A stretch of 64,000 bases of DNA from Thalassospira profundimaris (GCF_003326755.1 NZ_JPWH01000007.1:62001-126000); one strand, 5' to 3'. Numbered from the stretch's first letter, positions 18,025 through 27,610 are shown. Notes: generated by a model not told the origin, from the sequence alone. Numbers and translations are program-made.

Positions 18025-19725
18025 ATGAGCATTCATAACCGCACCGGCGCAAGAACGGCATCGTTTAGCGTGATTCTGGCTTTATGGGCACTGGTTGCGG
18101 TTGTGGGGGTATTGGCCCGCCCGTTATTGCCGGTGGATGAAACACGTTATCTGTCGGTGGCGTGGGATATGTGGCTGCATCACAACTGGCTGGTGCCGCA
18201 TCTGAACGGCGAACCCTATGCGCACAAACCGCCGATGCTGTTTTGGCTGATCAATGCCACCTGGGCGATTTTTGGTGTGAATGATTTTACCGCCCGTTTG
18301 ATCGCTCCGTTATTTGCCGGATTAAACCTGGTGATGCTGGTTCTGCTGGCGCGCCGCATTTGGCCGGGTAAACCGGAAATTGCGCAGCTTGCCCCGTTAT
18401 TTCTGATCGGCGGCACCTATTATGCCGGTTATGGCACGCTGACCTATTTTGACATGCTGCAATGCTTTTTTGCGCTGCTGGGCTGGTATGGCGTTTTTGT
18501 TGCCAATGAGGGCGACCGGCAGAATGCGCGCAAGGGCTGGATCATTACCGGCATTGCCATTGGTCTGGGGGTGCTCTCCAAGGGGCCGGTGATTTTGCTC
18601 TATGTGTTGCCTGCTGCGGTGTTTGCCCCTGTATGGCGGCGTGACTGGTCGTCCTTTATGGGCGGGGCCCGTCGCCCGGCGAATAGTGGTACTGCCAAGG
18701 CCGGGTTGGTGCAAAATGATGGCCTTGGTCGCTGGTATGCGGGCATGGGGCTGGCGGTTGTGCTGGGGGCGGTGATTGCCCTGTGCTGGGCCATTCCGGC
18801 GGCGATTTTTGGTGGCGAAGACTATCGCAATGCCATTTTCTGGGGCCAGACGGCGGGCCGGATGGTGGACAGTTTCGCCCATGTCGAGCCGTTTTATTAT
18901 TATCTGGTCGCTTTGCCCGCCATGTTGCTGCCCTGGCTGTTGTGGGGTGGTTTGTGGCGGTCGCTGTTCGGGTTTGGCTGGCGCCGCGATATGGATGCCG
19001 GGATACGGTTTTGCCTGCTGGGGGCGGTGTTTTTGCTGGTGGCCTTCAGCCTGATTTCGGGCAAGCGGGTGCATTATATTTTGCCGGTATTGCCGCTTCT
19101 GTCGCTGATTTTTGCCCGCATCATCGCCGATTTACCCACCCGCCGGATGGATCAGATCCCGGTGGCGGTGTTTGTGATTATTCTGGGTGTGGCCGGGCTG
19201 GTTGCGCCGTTTTTACCCTCGTTTTTTGCCAAAATCCCGGCCTGGGTCGGTTTGCTCGATGGCTGGTGGGGCGCGTTTTTGCTGCTGGCGGGCGGGGCGC
19301 TTTTGGTGATTGAAACCCGCCGTACCGTGGCGGTTGGCGTGCTTGCCGGGGTGAATTTGCTGTTGGTCTCAATGGTGTTCATGATCGCTGCTCCGCGCCT
19401 GCATACCGATTATAACATGCGGCCAATGGCGCAGTATCTGAAAACCCAGCAGGATGCCGGGCGCAATGTGGCCTATTGGGGCAAATATCATGCGCAGTTC
19501 CAGTTTTTGGGCCGGTTGGAACAGCCCATTCCCATGTTGCTGTCTATGGAAGAAGTGCAGCAGTGGCTGGACGCGCATCCACATGGTGAAATTATCGCCC
19601 GGCGCGACAACCCGATTACCGGTCCCGATCAGCCGCTGGCGCGGTTTGACTATAAAAATGATCATCTGGTGATTTGGGATGCCAAAGCGGTTAAGGCTGA
19701 CCCGGAAGGCGTGCTGGCGCGTTAA
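18025..19725 (+). CDS. ArnT-like glycosyltransferase (GT39/GT83 family, multi-pass membrane)
   Basis: This 566-residue integral membrane enzyme has about 12 hydrophobic helices, the early acidic periplasmic motif PVDETRY (about 36-42) typical of ArnT/PMT enzymes, and the HKPPMLFWL segment (about 71-79). A soluble C-terminal part begins near 480. It would transfer a sugar from polyprenyl phosphate to lipid A or another envelope acceptor in the periplasm. It is the third gene of the GT2-LABN-GT83 operon. Its stop overlaps the converging RES pseudogene by 4 bp. Confidence 0.88.
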   Translation: MSIHNRTGARTASFSVILALWALVAVVGVLARPLLPVDETRYLSVAWDMWLHHNWLVPHLNGEPYAHKPPMLFWLINATWAIFGVNDFTARLIAPLFAGLNLVMLVLLARRIWPGKPEIAQLAPLFLIGGTYYAGYGTLTYFDMLQCFFALLGWYGVFVANEGDRQNARKGWIITGIAIGLGVLSKGPVILLYVLPAAVFAPVWRRDWSSFMGGARRPANSGTAKAGLVQNDGLGRWYAGMGLAVVLGAVIALCWAIPAAIFGGEDYRNAIFWGQTAGRMVDSFAHVEPFYYYLVALPAMLLPWLLWGGLWRSLFGFGWRRDMDAGIRFCLLGAVFLLVAFSLISGKRVHYILPVLPLLSLIFARIIADLPTRRMDQIPVAVFVIILGVAGLVAPFLPSFFAKIPAWVGLLDGWWGAFLLLAGGALLVIETRRTVAVGVLAGVNLLLVSMVFMIAAPRLHTDYNMRPMAQYLKTQQDAGRNVAYWGKYHAQFQFLGRLEQPIPMLLSMEEVQQWLDAHPHGEIIARRDNPITGPDQPLARFDYKNDHLVIWDAKAVKADPEGVLAR

Positions 19726-20267
19726 GGTGATACGACCTTAACCGCGGGCTGCTGCGGGCCTGTATTCCAGTCAAACAGCACAAGATGCCAAAGTCCCGGG
19801 GCCTTGCGCGACGGGTCAATCAGGCCGTGAGCGCCCAATTTCTCCAGCCTGTCGCGCACCCGCCAGGATGGGGGTGTTTGGCCTTATGCAACAAGGTCCT
19901 GCCACGGGGCGGTTGCCTCGCCGGGGCGGATACCCGCCCTTTCGCAGGCCTTTTCATCGCGCAGATCAAAAATGCGCCGGGCATCGACTGACACCGTGAT
20001 CATTTCAAGGTCCGTCGCGCGCTCTGTGCGATGTGCAATCATCGCGGCCTTAACCCCCTTTGGCGAGGAACTGAGATAAAGTGTGGGTTGATCGGCCCGT
20101 GAATACCGGCCCGCATTGCGCGACCCTGCCAGGCTGGTGGCCCGATAGTGCGGGTCAATTGCGCGATAAAACAGGCCCTGAACGGGATGGAAAATTTCGT
20201 TATCATTGAACAACATTGGGGAATTCCGGGCAGGATGGGTGCCGGTCAGGCTTGGACGATAAGCCAT
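19722..20267 (-). pseudogene. RES-domain gene interrupted by one in-frame stop codon
   Basis: The minus-strand frame encodes a RES family (NAD+ phosphorylase-like) domain with FYRAID, NAGRYSRADQPTLYLS and APWQDLVA, then a TAA at 19884-19886. The same frame continues without any shift into GQTPPSWRVRD, LIDPSRKAPGLWHLVLF and DWNTG, the conserved end of the domain, closing at 19722. Both halves belong to one domain, so a single nonsense change has cut off the last 54 residues. Start 20267 (MAYRPSLTG) has AGGCG upstream; 20216 is an alternative. The usual RES catalytic Glu after YLS is not obvious. No Xre/ParS-like antitoxin gene is adjacent. Confidence 0.75.
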
Positions 20268-20456
20268 GATTACGCCTGAAAATCCGTTTTGCAAATTGTT
20301 TGTCATTTCGCTGTTGGTGTTGGCCGTAGCACTGGCATTGACCGGATTTTGGATTATCTCCCGGGCATCGTGGTGCGTTGAGGACGGGTTGGGGTGACTG
20401 GCCTGGTCTGACGGGCGCGCGCAATTATGATAACTGATCAAAAACACGGAGGCCCC

Positions 20457-21152
20457 ATGAGCCAGAATCTTGCCATTAAAACTGCCGACGGGACGTTTAA
20501 TGCCTATGTCGCCATGCCGGAAAAACTGCCAGCCCCGGTGGTGGTGGTGATTCAGGAAATATTTGGTGTCAATGCCGTGATGCGCGGTGTGGCCGATGAT
20601 TATGCCCGTCAGGGCTATATTGCCGTATGCCCGGATCTGTTCTGGCGGCTGGAGCCGGGGATCGAACTGACCGATAAAACCGACGAAGAATGGCAAAAGG
20701 CCTTTGGCTATTTGCAGAAATTTAACCCAGACAAAGGGGCCGAGGATATTCAGGCGACCCTGGATGCCGCCCGCGCCCTGCCCGATGCCAGTGGCAAGGC
20801 CGCCGTTGTCGGCTATTGCATGGGCGGGATGATGACCTATCTGGCGGCAACCCGCACGGATGCGGATGCCTTTGCCTCGTTCTATGGTGCGGGCATTGAT
20901 AATTATCTGGGCGAAGCCGATAAAATCAGTAAGCCATTGATCATGCACCTGGCCGGGCAGGATGAATTCATTCCGACCGAGGCACAGGATAAAATCAAGG
21001 CTGCCCTGAAAGACAAAGCCGAAGTGACGATTTATCAGTACCCGGACAGCAACCATGCCTTTTGCCGCGTGGGCGGCAATCATTACGATGAACAGGCCGC
21101 CGCCACGGCCAATGCCCGCACGGCAGAGTTTTTGAAACAGAACCTGGCCTGA
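20457..21152 (+). CDS. Dienelactone hydrolase family protein
   Basis: This 231-residue alpha/beta hydrolase has the family's Cys-His-Asp triad, C121 in GYCMGG, D169 in GQDEF and H200 in SNHAF, plus the conserved E34 in QEIFG that activates the cysteine. It is close to carboxymethylenebutenolidase but no other aromatic ring-cleavage gene is in the window, so the substrate is open. The start at 20457 follows CGGAGG; the earlier in-frame start lacks this. It is a single-gene unit ended by a strong terminator. Confidence 0.92.
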   Translation: MSQNLAIKTADGTFNAYVAMPEKLPAPVVVVIQEIFGVNAVMRGVADDYARQGYIAVCPDLFWRLEPGIELTDKTDEEWQKAFGYLQKFNPDKGAEDIQATLDAARALPDASGKAAVVGYCMGGMMTYLAATRTDADAFASFYGAGIDNYLGEADKISKPLIMHLAGQDEFIPTEAQDKIKAALKDKAEVTIYQYPDSNHAFCRVGGNHYDEQAAATANARTAEFLKQNLA

Positions 21153-21206
21153 GCCGGTTTGTCCGCTCGCCGCCCAAGGTGGTGAGAGGGTAAGCGCCCC
21201 CAAATG

Positions 21207-21246
21207 AAAATCCCCCGTCAGTTCGGATGCCGACGGGGGATTTTTG
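21207..21246. terminator. Strong bidirectional terminator
   Basis: AAAATCCCCCGTC (21207-21219) pairs perfectly with GACGGGGGATTTT (21232-21244), a 13-bp stem with A and T tracts. It separates the convergent dienelactone hydrolase and FGGY kinase genes. Confidence 0.92.
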
Positions 21247-21262
21247 TATAGCCTGTCCGGGG

Positions 21263-22852
21263 TCAGGCCTTGCTCATGTCATCAAGTTCCTGGCGATGGG
21301 CATGCAGTTTATGAAAGATGGCATAACGGCGGTCATGGTCGGCCCTGGCACTTTCATCCGGGGTTTTGACGGTTTCGGGTGCGGCCATGCTGCGCGATGC
21401 CGCTTCAAGTTCGCCTTCGCTATCCAGTGCGGCAGCGGCGAGCATGGCAGCGCCAAGCAGGACAGGCTCCGGGCATTCCGACATGACAACATCGCAGCCG
21501 GTGACATCGGCATATAGTTTGACCAGAACCGGGCTGGCGGTGTGGCCGCCGCTCAGGTGAATATGGCGGATGTCATAGCCCGTGGCATTCAGCGCATCAA
21601 TGATATGGCGGGTGCCATAGGCAATGGCGCAGGCGGTTGCCCAATACAGGTCAAGGAAGCTTTCTTCGCTTTGATCAAGCGTAAGCCCGCTGATAACCCC
21701 CAGGGCCTCCGGGTCCGCCAGTGGGGAGCGGTTGCCATGAAAATCGGGCAGCATATGCAGGCGCGGGGCCAGATCGGCCTGTTCCATCATGCGCGGCAGC
21801 AGTTTTTCACCCGCCAGACGGTGGGCATCGCGGCCCATGTCGCGGGCAAAGGGGTGCAGGGCACAGATATGATCCAAAAGCGCACCCGTGGCGGATTGTC
21901 CGCCTTCATTAAGCCACAGGCCCGGTGCGACCGCGCCAAAATACGGCCCCCACACACCCTTGATAAAGCGCGGTTCCGGTGACAGCGCCATATGGCAGGT
22001 AGAGGTCCCCGCAATCATGGCAAAGCGTTGATCGAGATTGCCACCAAGATGCGCACCAAGGGTGCCCAACGCCCCGGCATGGGCATCAATCAACCCGGCC
22101 CCGACCATGCAGTTGGTATTCAGGCCCAGTTCACGGGCGGCATTGGCCGACAGGCTGCCCACCGGCGTCCCCACGGCAACAGCCGGGCCATCGATACCAA
22201 CCTTTTCAATAAAATCATCCAGCCCGACGGAGGACAGGAATGCCTGATCCCAGGGGCTGTCCTCGTGGGCAAGATGCGTCCATTTGCAGGTGACGGTGCA
22301 ACAGGAGCGGGCATTGTCCCCGGTGGCGCGGTAAGCCAGAAAATCGGCCAGGTCATAGGCCGCTGTCATTTTATTCCAGACTTCGGGGCTATGCCGTTTC
22401 AGCCACATCAGTTTGGGAATTTCCATTTCCGGCGACATGGTGCCGCCAATATAGTCCAGCACCCTGGACCCGGTGGCGGTGCATTCTTCGGCCTCGCGCG
22501 TGGCGCGGTGATCCATCCAGACAATCACGTCCCAATTGGCCGGGCCATCGGGCGATACGGGCAGCGGGCTGTCATCTGCTCCGCGAATAACCAGCGAGCA
22601 GGTGGCATCAAAGCCAATCGCGGCGACATCATTGCCATCCACATCGGCCCTGATCAATGCGTCCTTGACCGATTTACAAACGGATTGCCAAATATTTGCG
22701 GAATCCTGTTCAACAAAATCGGGGCGCGGGCGGTTCATTGCAATCGGGTAGGATGCGCTGCCCAGAAGTTTGCCGGTGCTGTCAAACACGCCAGCGCGCG
22801 CACTGCCGGTTCCCACATCCACACCGATAATGGCTTTGTCTTTCAGGGTCAT
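21263..22852 (-). CDS. FGGY-family carbohydrate kinase (ribulokinase type)
   Basis: This 529-residue two-domain actin-like kinase has the phosphate-1 motif GVDVGTGSARAGVFD at the N terminus, VWMDHRA (about 95), adenosine motif GTSTCHMAL (about 280) and the C-terminal GGHTASP block, the pattern of the FGGY-YDxx D-ribulokinase group that acts on ribulose and related ketoses or polyols. The start at 22852 follows GGGAGGAA; the 39-residue upstream extension is not protein-like. It is divergent from a HAD phosphatase, suggesting shared control. No isomerase, epimerase or transporter lies next to it. Confidence 0.92.
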   Translation of the reverse strand: MTLKDKAIIGVDVGTGSARAGVFDSTGKLLGSASYPIAMNRPRPDFVEQDSANIWQSVCKSVKDALIRADVDGNDVAAIGFDATCSLVIRGADDSPLPVSPDGPANWDVIVWMDHRATREAEECTATGSRVLDYIGGTMSPEMEIPKLMWLKRHSPEVWNKMTAAYDLADFLAYRATGDNARSCCTVTCKWTHLAHEDSPWDQAFLSSVGLDDFIEKVGIDGPAVAVGTPVGSLSANAARELGLNTNCMVGAGLIDAHAGALGTLGAHLGGNLDQRFAMIAGTSTCHMALSPEPRFIKGVWGPYFGAVAPGLWLNEGGQSATGALLDHICALHPFARDMGRDAHRLAGEKLLPRMMEQADLAPRLHMLPDFHGNRSPLADPEALGVISGLTLDQSEESFLDLYWATACAIAYGTRHIIDALNATGYDIRHIHLSGGHTASPVLVKLYADVTGCDVVMSECPEPVLLGAAMLAAAALDSEGELEAASRSMAAPETVKTPDESARADHDRRYAIFHKLHAHRQELDDMSKA

Positions 22853-22985
22853 GGCGATGGTTCCTCCCGCCTCTTGACGTTGTTTTTCCGGGTCAGTCTT
22901 ATCGTGAATCCTGTGCTTTCGGAAGAAGGTCAGACTGACTTTTTTGCCGTTTTGACCTAAATTGAACAAAAGACCACAGATTGGT

Positions 22986-22999
22986 CAAATGTTCATTTG
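22986..22999. promoter_or_regulatory. Inverted repeat CAAATG-TT-CATTTG in the kinase/HAD divergent region
   Basis: Six-base arms around a 2-base centre lie 69 bp upstream of the HAD start. TTTGACC (22951-22957) and GGTCAAA (22983-22989) form a further, wider-spaced inverted repeat overlapping it. A DNA-binding site for an unlinked regulator is plausible. Confidence 0.3.
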
Positions 23000-23067
23000 T
23001 GTTGACGCGAATATTCCCGATTGGCTAGGGTTGGAAATTGCAAAAAAAAACAAGGTCCGGGAAACAC

Positions 23068-23787
23068 ATGCAGCCGACATCCCCTTCTATCGGGTCCTAC
23101 ACCGAACTGCCTGCACCGATCAAGGCCGTCCTTTTTGATTGCGACGGTGTTCTTGTAAATAGTGAACCGATCTCGCTTTCGACACTGGTGGACGTTCTGG
23201 CGCATTTTGGTGCGTCCTTATCGGGTGAAGAAGTGGCCCGTCTGTTTACCGGGCGATCCAGTGCTGCGCCGATCCAGTATATTTTTGATCAAACCGGCCG
23301 CGATGTGAATGCGGAATTCAAACCGTATTTTTATGACAAGCTGTTTGCACGTTATGAGAGTGAACTGCGTAAAATTGACGGTATTGATGGGGTTCTGACG
23401 GCACTGAAGACCCGCGATATACCTTTTTGCATCTCGTCAAGCAGTTCGGTCCAGCGCCTTGAAACAACCATGCGCCTGACGGGTTTGGGGCCGTGGTTCA
23501 AGGGGCGCATTTATAGTGCGGATTTTGTGAAAAATGGCAAACCGGCCCCGGACCTGTTTTTATATGCCGCACAGGATATGGGGTTTGCGCCGGAAAACTG
23601 CCTGGTGGTGGAGGATTCCGTTGCCGGGGCGCAGGCCGCGATTGCCGCCGGTATGACCTGCTGGGGCTTTGTTGGTGGCGGCCATTATGACGGATCGCGC
23701 GATAGTGCCCGCCAGCGCCTGATTGACGCCGGGGCGCATCAGGTTTTTACAACAATGGCAGATATGAAAACGGCAATTTCCGTTTGA
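23068..23787 (+). CDS. HAD-superfamily sugar phosphatase / phosphoglucomutase-like
   Basis: The 239-residue protein is a subfamily IA HAD enzyme with a helical cap: nucleophile D24 and acid D26 in FDCDGVLVNSEP, motif II Ser in SSSSVQR, motif III Lys in KNGKPAPDLF and motif IV acidic residues in VVEDSVAGAQAA. It should dephosphorylate (or mutate) a sugar phosphate. It is divergent from the FGGY kinase, which may supply or compete for the same substrate. The ATG at 23068 is preferred to an upstream TTG. Confidence 0.9.
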   Translation: MQPTSPSIGSYTELPAPIKAVLFDCDGVLVNSEPISLSTLVDVLAHFGASLSGEEVARLFTGRSSAAPIQYIFDQTGRDVNAEFKPYFYDKLFARYESELRKIDGIDGVLTALKTRDIPFCISSSSSVQRLETTMRLTGLGPWFKGRIYSADFVKNGKPAPDLFLYAAQDMGFAPENCLVVEDSVAGAQAAIAAGMTCWGFVGGGHYDGSRDSARQRLIDAGAHQVFTTMADMKTAISV

Positions 23788-23799
23788 GGAAAAGGCCGC

Positions 23800-24609
23800 T
23801 TAGGTTGGTTGCTGCATAAAATCGGCGATGCGGTGCCCCCAATCGCGCACGTCATTGACTGATTTTGCCACGTGCAATTCGGTATTTGGCAGTAAATCCG
23901 CCAGGGCGTGTGCAGTGGCAATCGGGTGGCTGGGGTCGCTTTCCCAGGCCAGAATCAGCACCGGTACGGAAATAGATTTCAGATCATCACGGGCTGGCAA
24001 ATTTGACATGCCCGCACCGCGCAGAATGGCGGGCAACACATCCAGGCCGGTTTCAACCGGAAAGGCGGGAAGGTCGGTAAAAATCGGTGGCGGGGCCATA
24101 TTGGCAACCAGGGCATCAAGGGCGGCTTGACCATCCCGCTCCAGGGCGCGGGCTGATTTGTTATAAACCATTGCATGGGCCCGCCGTGTTTCCCAGGCGG
24201 TGGGCGGGGCGGTTAACACCAGTTTTGAAAAGGTGGTGGGGGCTTTCAGGGCGGCATGCAATAATGTTGCCGTGCCCATTGAACACCCCATGCCGATAAT
24301 TTTTTCATTCGGTGCGGCAATCTTGGCAACGGCCAGAAAATCATCTGCCAGCGCGGGCCAGGTAAAGCGTTGGGGAACTGGCCGGGCGTTTGAGCGTCCA
24401 TGCCCGCGTGCGTCGTAACGAATGAGCGTTCCGGCCTTGCTGATCGGGGTGAAGTCGTAAATCCCTTTATCTTCCAGTGAATAGCTGTTCGACATCAGAC
24501 CATGTGCCCAGACAAGTGTCGGGCCCGTGGTATTGCCTTCGCGTGTCCACACCAGTGTTGCGTCCGGCAGGTTTAGCTGATTTTCATGAAGGGCAGGGGA
24601 TGCGGACAT
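23800..24609 (-). CDS. Alpha/beta hydrolase
   Basis: The 269-residue alpha/beta hydrolase has the oxyanion-side motif WAHGLMSNS, DARGHGRSNA, the nucleophile elbow GCSMGTA, and late acid and base residues around WESDPSHP and WGHRIADF. It resembles the 3-oxoadipate enol-lactonase/esterase group but the substrate is not evident. It is 32 bp downstream of a FadR-type regulator on the same strand, so the two are probably co-transcribed. It converges on the HAD gene with 12 bp between stops. Confidence 0.85.
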   Translation of the reverse strand: MSASPALHENQLNLPDATLVWTREGNTTGPTLVWAHGLMSNSYSLEDKGIYDFTPISKAGTLIRYDARGHGRSNARPVPQRFTWPALADDFLAVAKIAAPNEKIIGMGCSMGTATLLHAALKAPTTFSKLVLTAPPTAWETRRAHAMVYNKSARALERDGQAALDALVANMAPPPIFTDLPAFPVETGLDVLPAILRGAGMSNLPARDDLKSISVPVLILAWESDPSHPIATAHALADLLPNTELHVAKSVNDVRDWGHRIADFMQQPT

Positions 24610-24641
24610 GGCGGGTCTTTTGCGTGGTAAATGGCAGGGGT

Positions 24642-25379
24642 TTAGCGATTGCGCAACAGGCTTTGATACCGTGCCTGGCTTTTAAGAATATGATCACGCA
24701 TGGCGATGCGGGCACCATCGGCATCCCGCAGCGCGATCGCCTCATATATGCGGTGATGTTCGGCAAGAATGCGATCGGTGTGTGCAAGCTGTTGTTCAAT
24801 CGCAATGGGGCGCTGGTGCGGTTGGGATTGGAGCCGGGGAATGGTTTTGTCGCCCAGATAGTCCATGAACGTGACATAGCGGCGGTTGTTTGTGGCATCG
24901 GCAATGGCGCGGTGAAATTCATAATCCGCCTGTGCCGCCTGCTTGCCCGATTGCACCTGTCGTTCCATGTCGCGTACGGCTTCGTAAATTTTCGCCTGCT
25001 GGGCGGCAGAGCTGCGACTGCACGCCAGGCCCGCAGCCTCGATCTCAACGGCCATGCGCAGTTCCAGAATTTCCAGCACATCGGACATTTGTGTGGCATT
25101 CACATCAAAAACCGTTCCGTCATTTTCCGCTGGGGCCGGGCTTAGTACAAACACACCGGCCCCCTGGCGGGATTCCAGCAAACCATTGGCTTTCAGCACG
25201 GCAATCGCCTCGCGCAGGACGGCGCGGCTGACGCCGAACTGTTTTGTCAGGGCCGGTTCGGTTGGCAGTTTTGTACCAGGTAGCAAATTGCCACCTTCAA
25301 TTTCGCTGCGCAGGCTGGAAACGACTTTTTCGCTCAGGGATGTTTTGCGCTCGGTCTTGGGCGGGGGTGTGATGGTCAT
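24642..25379 (-). CDS. GntR/FadR family regulator
   Basis: The 245-residue protein has a winged helix (about 13-80: SEKVVSSLRSEI, RAVLREAIAVLKANGL) and a C-terminal FCD domain (about 95-240). It differs from the tcu GntR protein in having a longer, FadR-like linker. It lies upstream of the alpha/beta hydrolase in the same direction, 176 bp from the end of nirV. Target genes are unknown; its own operon is the simplest guess. Confidence 0.92.
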   Translation of the reverse strand: MTITPPPKTERKTSLSEKVVSSLRSEIEGGNLLPGTKLPTEPALTKQFGVSRAVLREAIAVLKANGLLESRQGAGVFVLSPAPAENDGTVFDVNATQMSDVLEILELRMAVEIEAAGLACSRSSAAQQAKIYEAVRDMERQVQSGKQAAQADYEFHRAIADATNNRRYVTFMDYLGDKTIPRLQSQPHQRPIAIEQQLAHTDRILAEHHRIYEAIALRDADGARIAMRDHILKSQARYQSLLRNR

Positions 25380-25555
25380 GGGCTTTTCTGGTCAGGCATG
25401 TGGTCGCCATCTGCGCGACAGTCGATTTTGCTGTGATGCGTGTAACGATATATCGCCGGGATTGCCATGCAAAAGCGCTTAAGAGGATTGCTTTTTTACA
25501 AAGGTGGCTGGTCAGACGGGGGCTTTTGATGTTCTGGTCGCCGGATCATGGACAT

Positions 25556-26302
25556 CTATGCCGGTTTTTCATCCGTGACCAGACGGAACCCAAGATGGGC
25601 GGGCGGGGTGCCCACCGCACAGCCACCGCGGGCCGGGTCGCGGACCAGAAACGGGATAACGGCCAAATGTTCGCCCCCCACATAATAGGCGGGGCAGCGT
25701 TCCGGCGTGGCGGAGGGTTCGCTTCCGGCATAACAGTCGTTTGTCCATTCCCAGACACTGCCATCCAGGTCGGCAATGCCTTCGGGGCTGGTGGAAAACG
25801 TTCCCTGCTCCCGAAGAATACGCGGGGCAAGCCCCTTGGTCAGATAGGCCGAGGCCCAGCGCAAATCCGGGTCGGTAAACAGCGGGTCGGGTTTTTCCGG
25901 CAGGACCGCTTTTGCCATGAATTGCCATTCCCGCGATGTCGGCAGGCGAAAGCTGTGGCGGGATTTTTCGTTAATCCAGGCCAGATATTGCGACACGTCA
26001 GAATAATTAAGGCCGGTTGCCGGGATATGGGCGGCATCGTGGCCTGCGGGTGGGCGTAATTCTTCGGTGCAGGCCCCGTCATTGTGGCAGGCATTCCACT
26101 GGGCGATGGTGACTTCAAATTTCTGGACATAAATTTTATGTCCATCGGGCAGGGTGACGGGCCGTTCGGCCATTTGCGGCACATAGGCAAAATTGGCATG
26201 GGGGTTATTATTGCAGGCACCCAGGCCCCATAATGATGCCGCCAGCAGCCCGGCAACGACGAAAACCTTCGTGCAATAACCGGTCCGGCTGGCGGCAATC
26301 AT
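25556..26302 (-). CDS. nirV: NirV-like lipoprotein with formylglycine-generating-enzyme (SUMF1) fold
   Basis: This 248-residue protein follows nirK directly, the nirKV arrangement of rhizobial denitrifiers. It has a lipoprotein signal ending GLGAC and a C-type-lectin-like SUMF1 domain (about 45-245: FEVTIAQWNAC, RLPTSREWQFMAKA, GSVWEWTNDCYA, PAHLGFRLV). NirV is needed for or linked to copper nitrite reductase maturation in some species, but its reaction is unknown. Start 26302 is chosen for a 7-base gap to GGGAG; 26305 is possible, and a start at 26344 would overlap nirK. Confidence 0.85.
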   Translation of the reverse strand: MIAASRTGYCTKVFVVAGLLAASLWGLGACNNNPHANFAYVPQMAERPVTLPDGHKIYVQKFEVTIAQWNACHNDGACTEELRPPAGHDAAHIPATGLNYSDVSQYLAWINEKSRHSFRLPTSREWQFMAKAVLPEKPDPLFTDPDLRWASAYLTKGLAPRILREQGTFSTSPEGIADLDGSVWEWTNDCYAGSEPSATPERCPAYYVGGEHLAVIPFLVRDPARGGCAVGTPPAHLGFRLVTDEKPA

Positions 26303-26315
26303 CATCAGTCTCCCG

Positions 26316-27542
26316 TTATTTTGCAATCGGGCGCGGGGCGACAACCTGTTCCATCAGGTTGTTGTCCCACGCGCCTTCAACCACAAAATGGGCAGTGGCG
26401 CCCAGCAGGGCAGCTTCGATAAGGTTGTGGTTGACATAGGCGTAAACGCCGGGCTGTTTGAAGGTATACAGGGCGGCGCCGGCACTGCCGCCGCGAATGA
26501 ACCAGGTTTCCATCCCGGTGTGCGGGGCATCGCCAAACGATCCGGTTTCCCAGACATAATCGCCGTGACCGCCAATCAGGTGCGGGCGGGTGTCGCGGTT
26601 GGCCTGGTTATGGATCATCAAAACCGTTTCGCCGACTTTGGCCTTTAAGGCATGGTCGCCGGTCAGCGCCCCGACCGATCCGTTAAAGACCGAATGGGTC
26701 GGGATCAGGGTGCGCATGGCATCAACACTGTCGGCATAATCGTCACCCGCGGTTTTATAGGTTTTATAGTCGCCATTTTCATCACGCGGCAGATAGAAAT
26801 CCTGTTCGCCGATATAGGCAATGCTGTCATAACGCAGCGGCTTGCCATCGCGGTCCTTCAGCCCGTCGCGCGGCAGGATCATGATAGCGCCATTCATGCC
26901 ATGCGTGACATGATAGGGGATCATCGCCCCGCCCGGTGCGCAATGATAGGTAAAGACACCCGGTTTGATCGCCTTGAAGCGCAGAACGGTTTCCTCGCCC
27001 GGATAGACGTGGGTCAGGCCGCCGCCGCCCAGCGCGCCGGTCGAGGCATGGAAATCGATATTGTGTTCCATCTGGCTGCTGGCAGGGTTGCGCAGAGTCA
27101 GTTCGATATAGTCGCCCTCATGGGCAATAATCAGCGGCCCGGGAACAGACCCGTTATAGGTCAGCGCCCAGATGCTGGCCCCGGTATCTTCATCGACGGT
27201 CAGAAGTTTTTCCTCGGTTTCCATCGTGATTTCGACGATTTTCGGTCCGCCCGTGGCAACCTGTTCGTGTTTGGGGGCAAAGGGCGGCATCACCAGTTCC
27301 TGTTTGACACGGGTATAGCCTGTCAGGTCGGCCGGTTTTGCTTTTGGTTTGTCGCTGGCGGTGGCGCTTGCATGGGCAATGGGCAGTTTGCGCGGGGTGA
27401 CAACTTTGGGCCGGGCGGCAATGGGCTGGGCCTGTGCGGCGGCGGCCCCCAGGGTTGCGGCGGCGGCACCAGCGAAAATGCCGCCACGCAAAATATTACG
27501 CCGGTTGAGTTTCAGGCCATCGATATCAAACTTGTTACGCAT
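26316..27542 (-). CDS. nirK: Copper-containing nitrite reductase
   Basis: Periplasmic NirK reduces nitrite to NO, taking electrons from pseudoazurin. The 408-residue protein begins with a twin-arginine signal (NRRNILRGG) and has two cupredoxin domains. Copper ligands are visible: H-N-I-D-F-H (type 1 His, type 2 His), [18 protein letters not shown] (type 2 His, type 1 Cys, His and Met) and a late type 2 His in [11 protein letters not shown] Pro/Ala/Lys-rich stretch of about 50 residues separates the signal from the first domain. The order pseudoazurin-nirK-nirV suggests one operon. Confidence 0.96.
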   Translation of the reverse strand: MRNKFDIDGLKLNRRNILRGGIFAGAAAATLGAAAAQAQPIAARPKVVTPRKLPIAHASATASDKPKAKPADLTGYTRVKQELVMPPFAPKHEQVATGGPKIVEITMETEEKLLTVDEDTGASIWALTYNGSVPGPLIIAHEGDYIELTLRNPASSQMEHNIDFHASTGALGGGGLTHVYPGEETVLRFKAIKPGVFTYHCAPGGAMIPYHVTHGMNGAIMILPRDGLKDRDGKPLRYDSIAYIGEQDFYLPRDENGDYKTYKTAGDDYADSVDAMRTLIPTHSVFNGSVGALTGDHALKAKVGETVLMIHNQANRDTRPHLIGGHGDYVWETGSFGDAPHTGMETWFIRGGSAGAALYTFKQPGVYAYVNHNLIEAALLGATAHFVVEGAWDNNLMEQVVAPRPIAK

Positions 27543-27610
27543 TTTCGCCTCGCATTTCGCGTTTTTGGATTTGTCTTGAAGGTCGGTTCAGTTCGGGAAT
27601 TGCGGAAGGA

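Noticed and set aside
20268-21203. N-terminal part of a 439-codon minus-strand frame
   Set aside because: Antisense to the dienelactone hydrolase gene; only the downstream third (19884-20267) is protein-like and is listed as the RES pseudogene.
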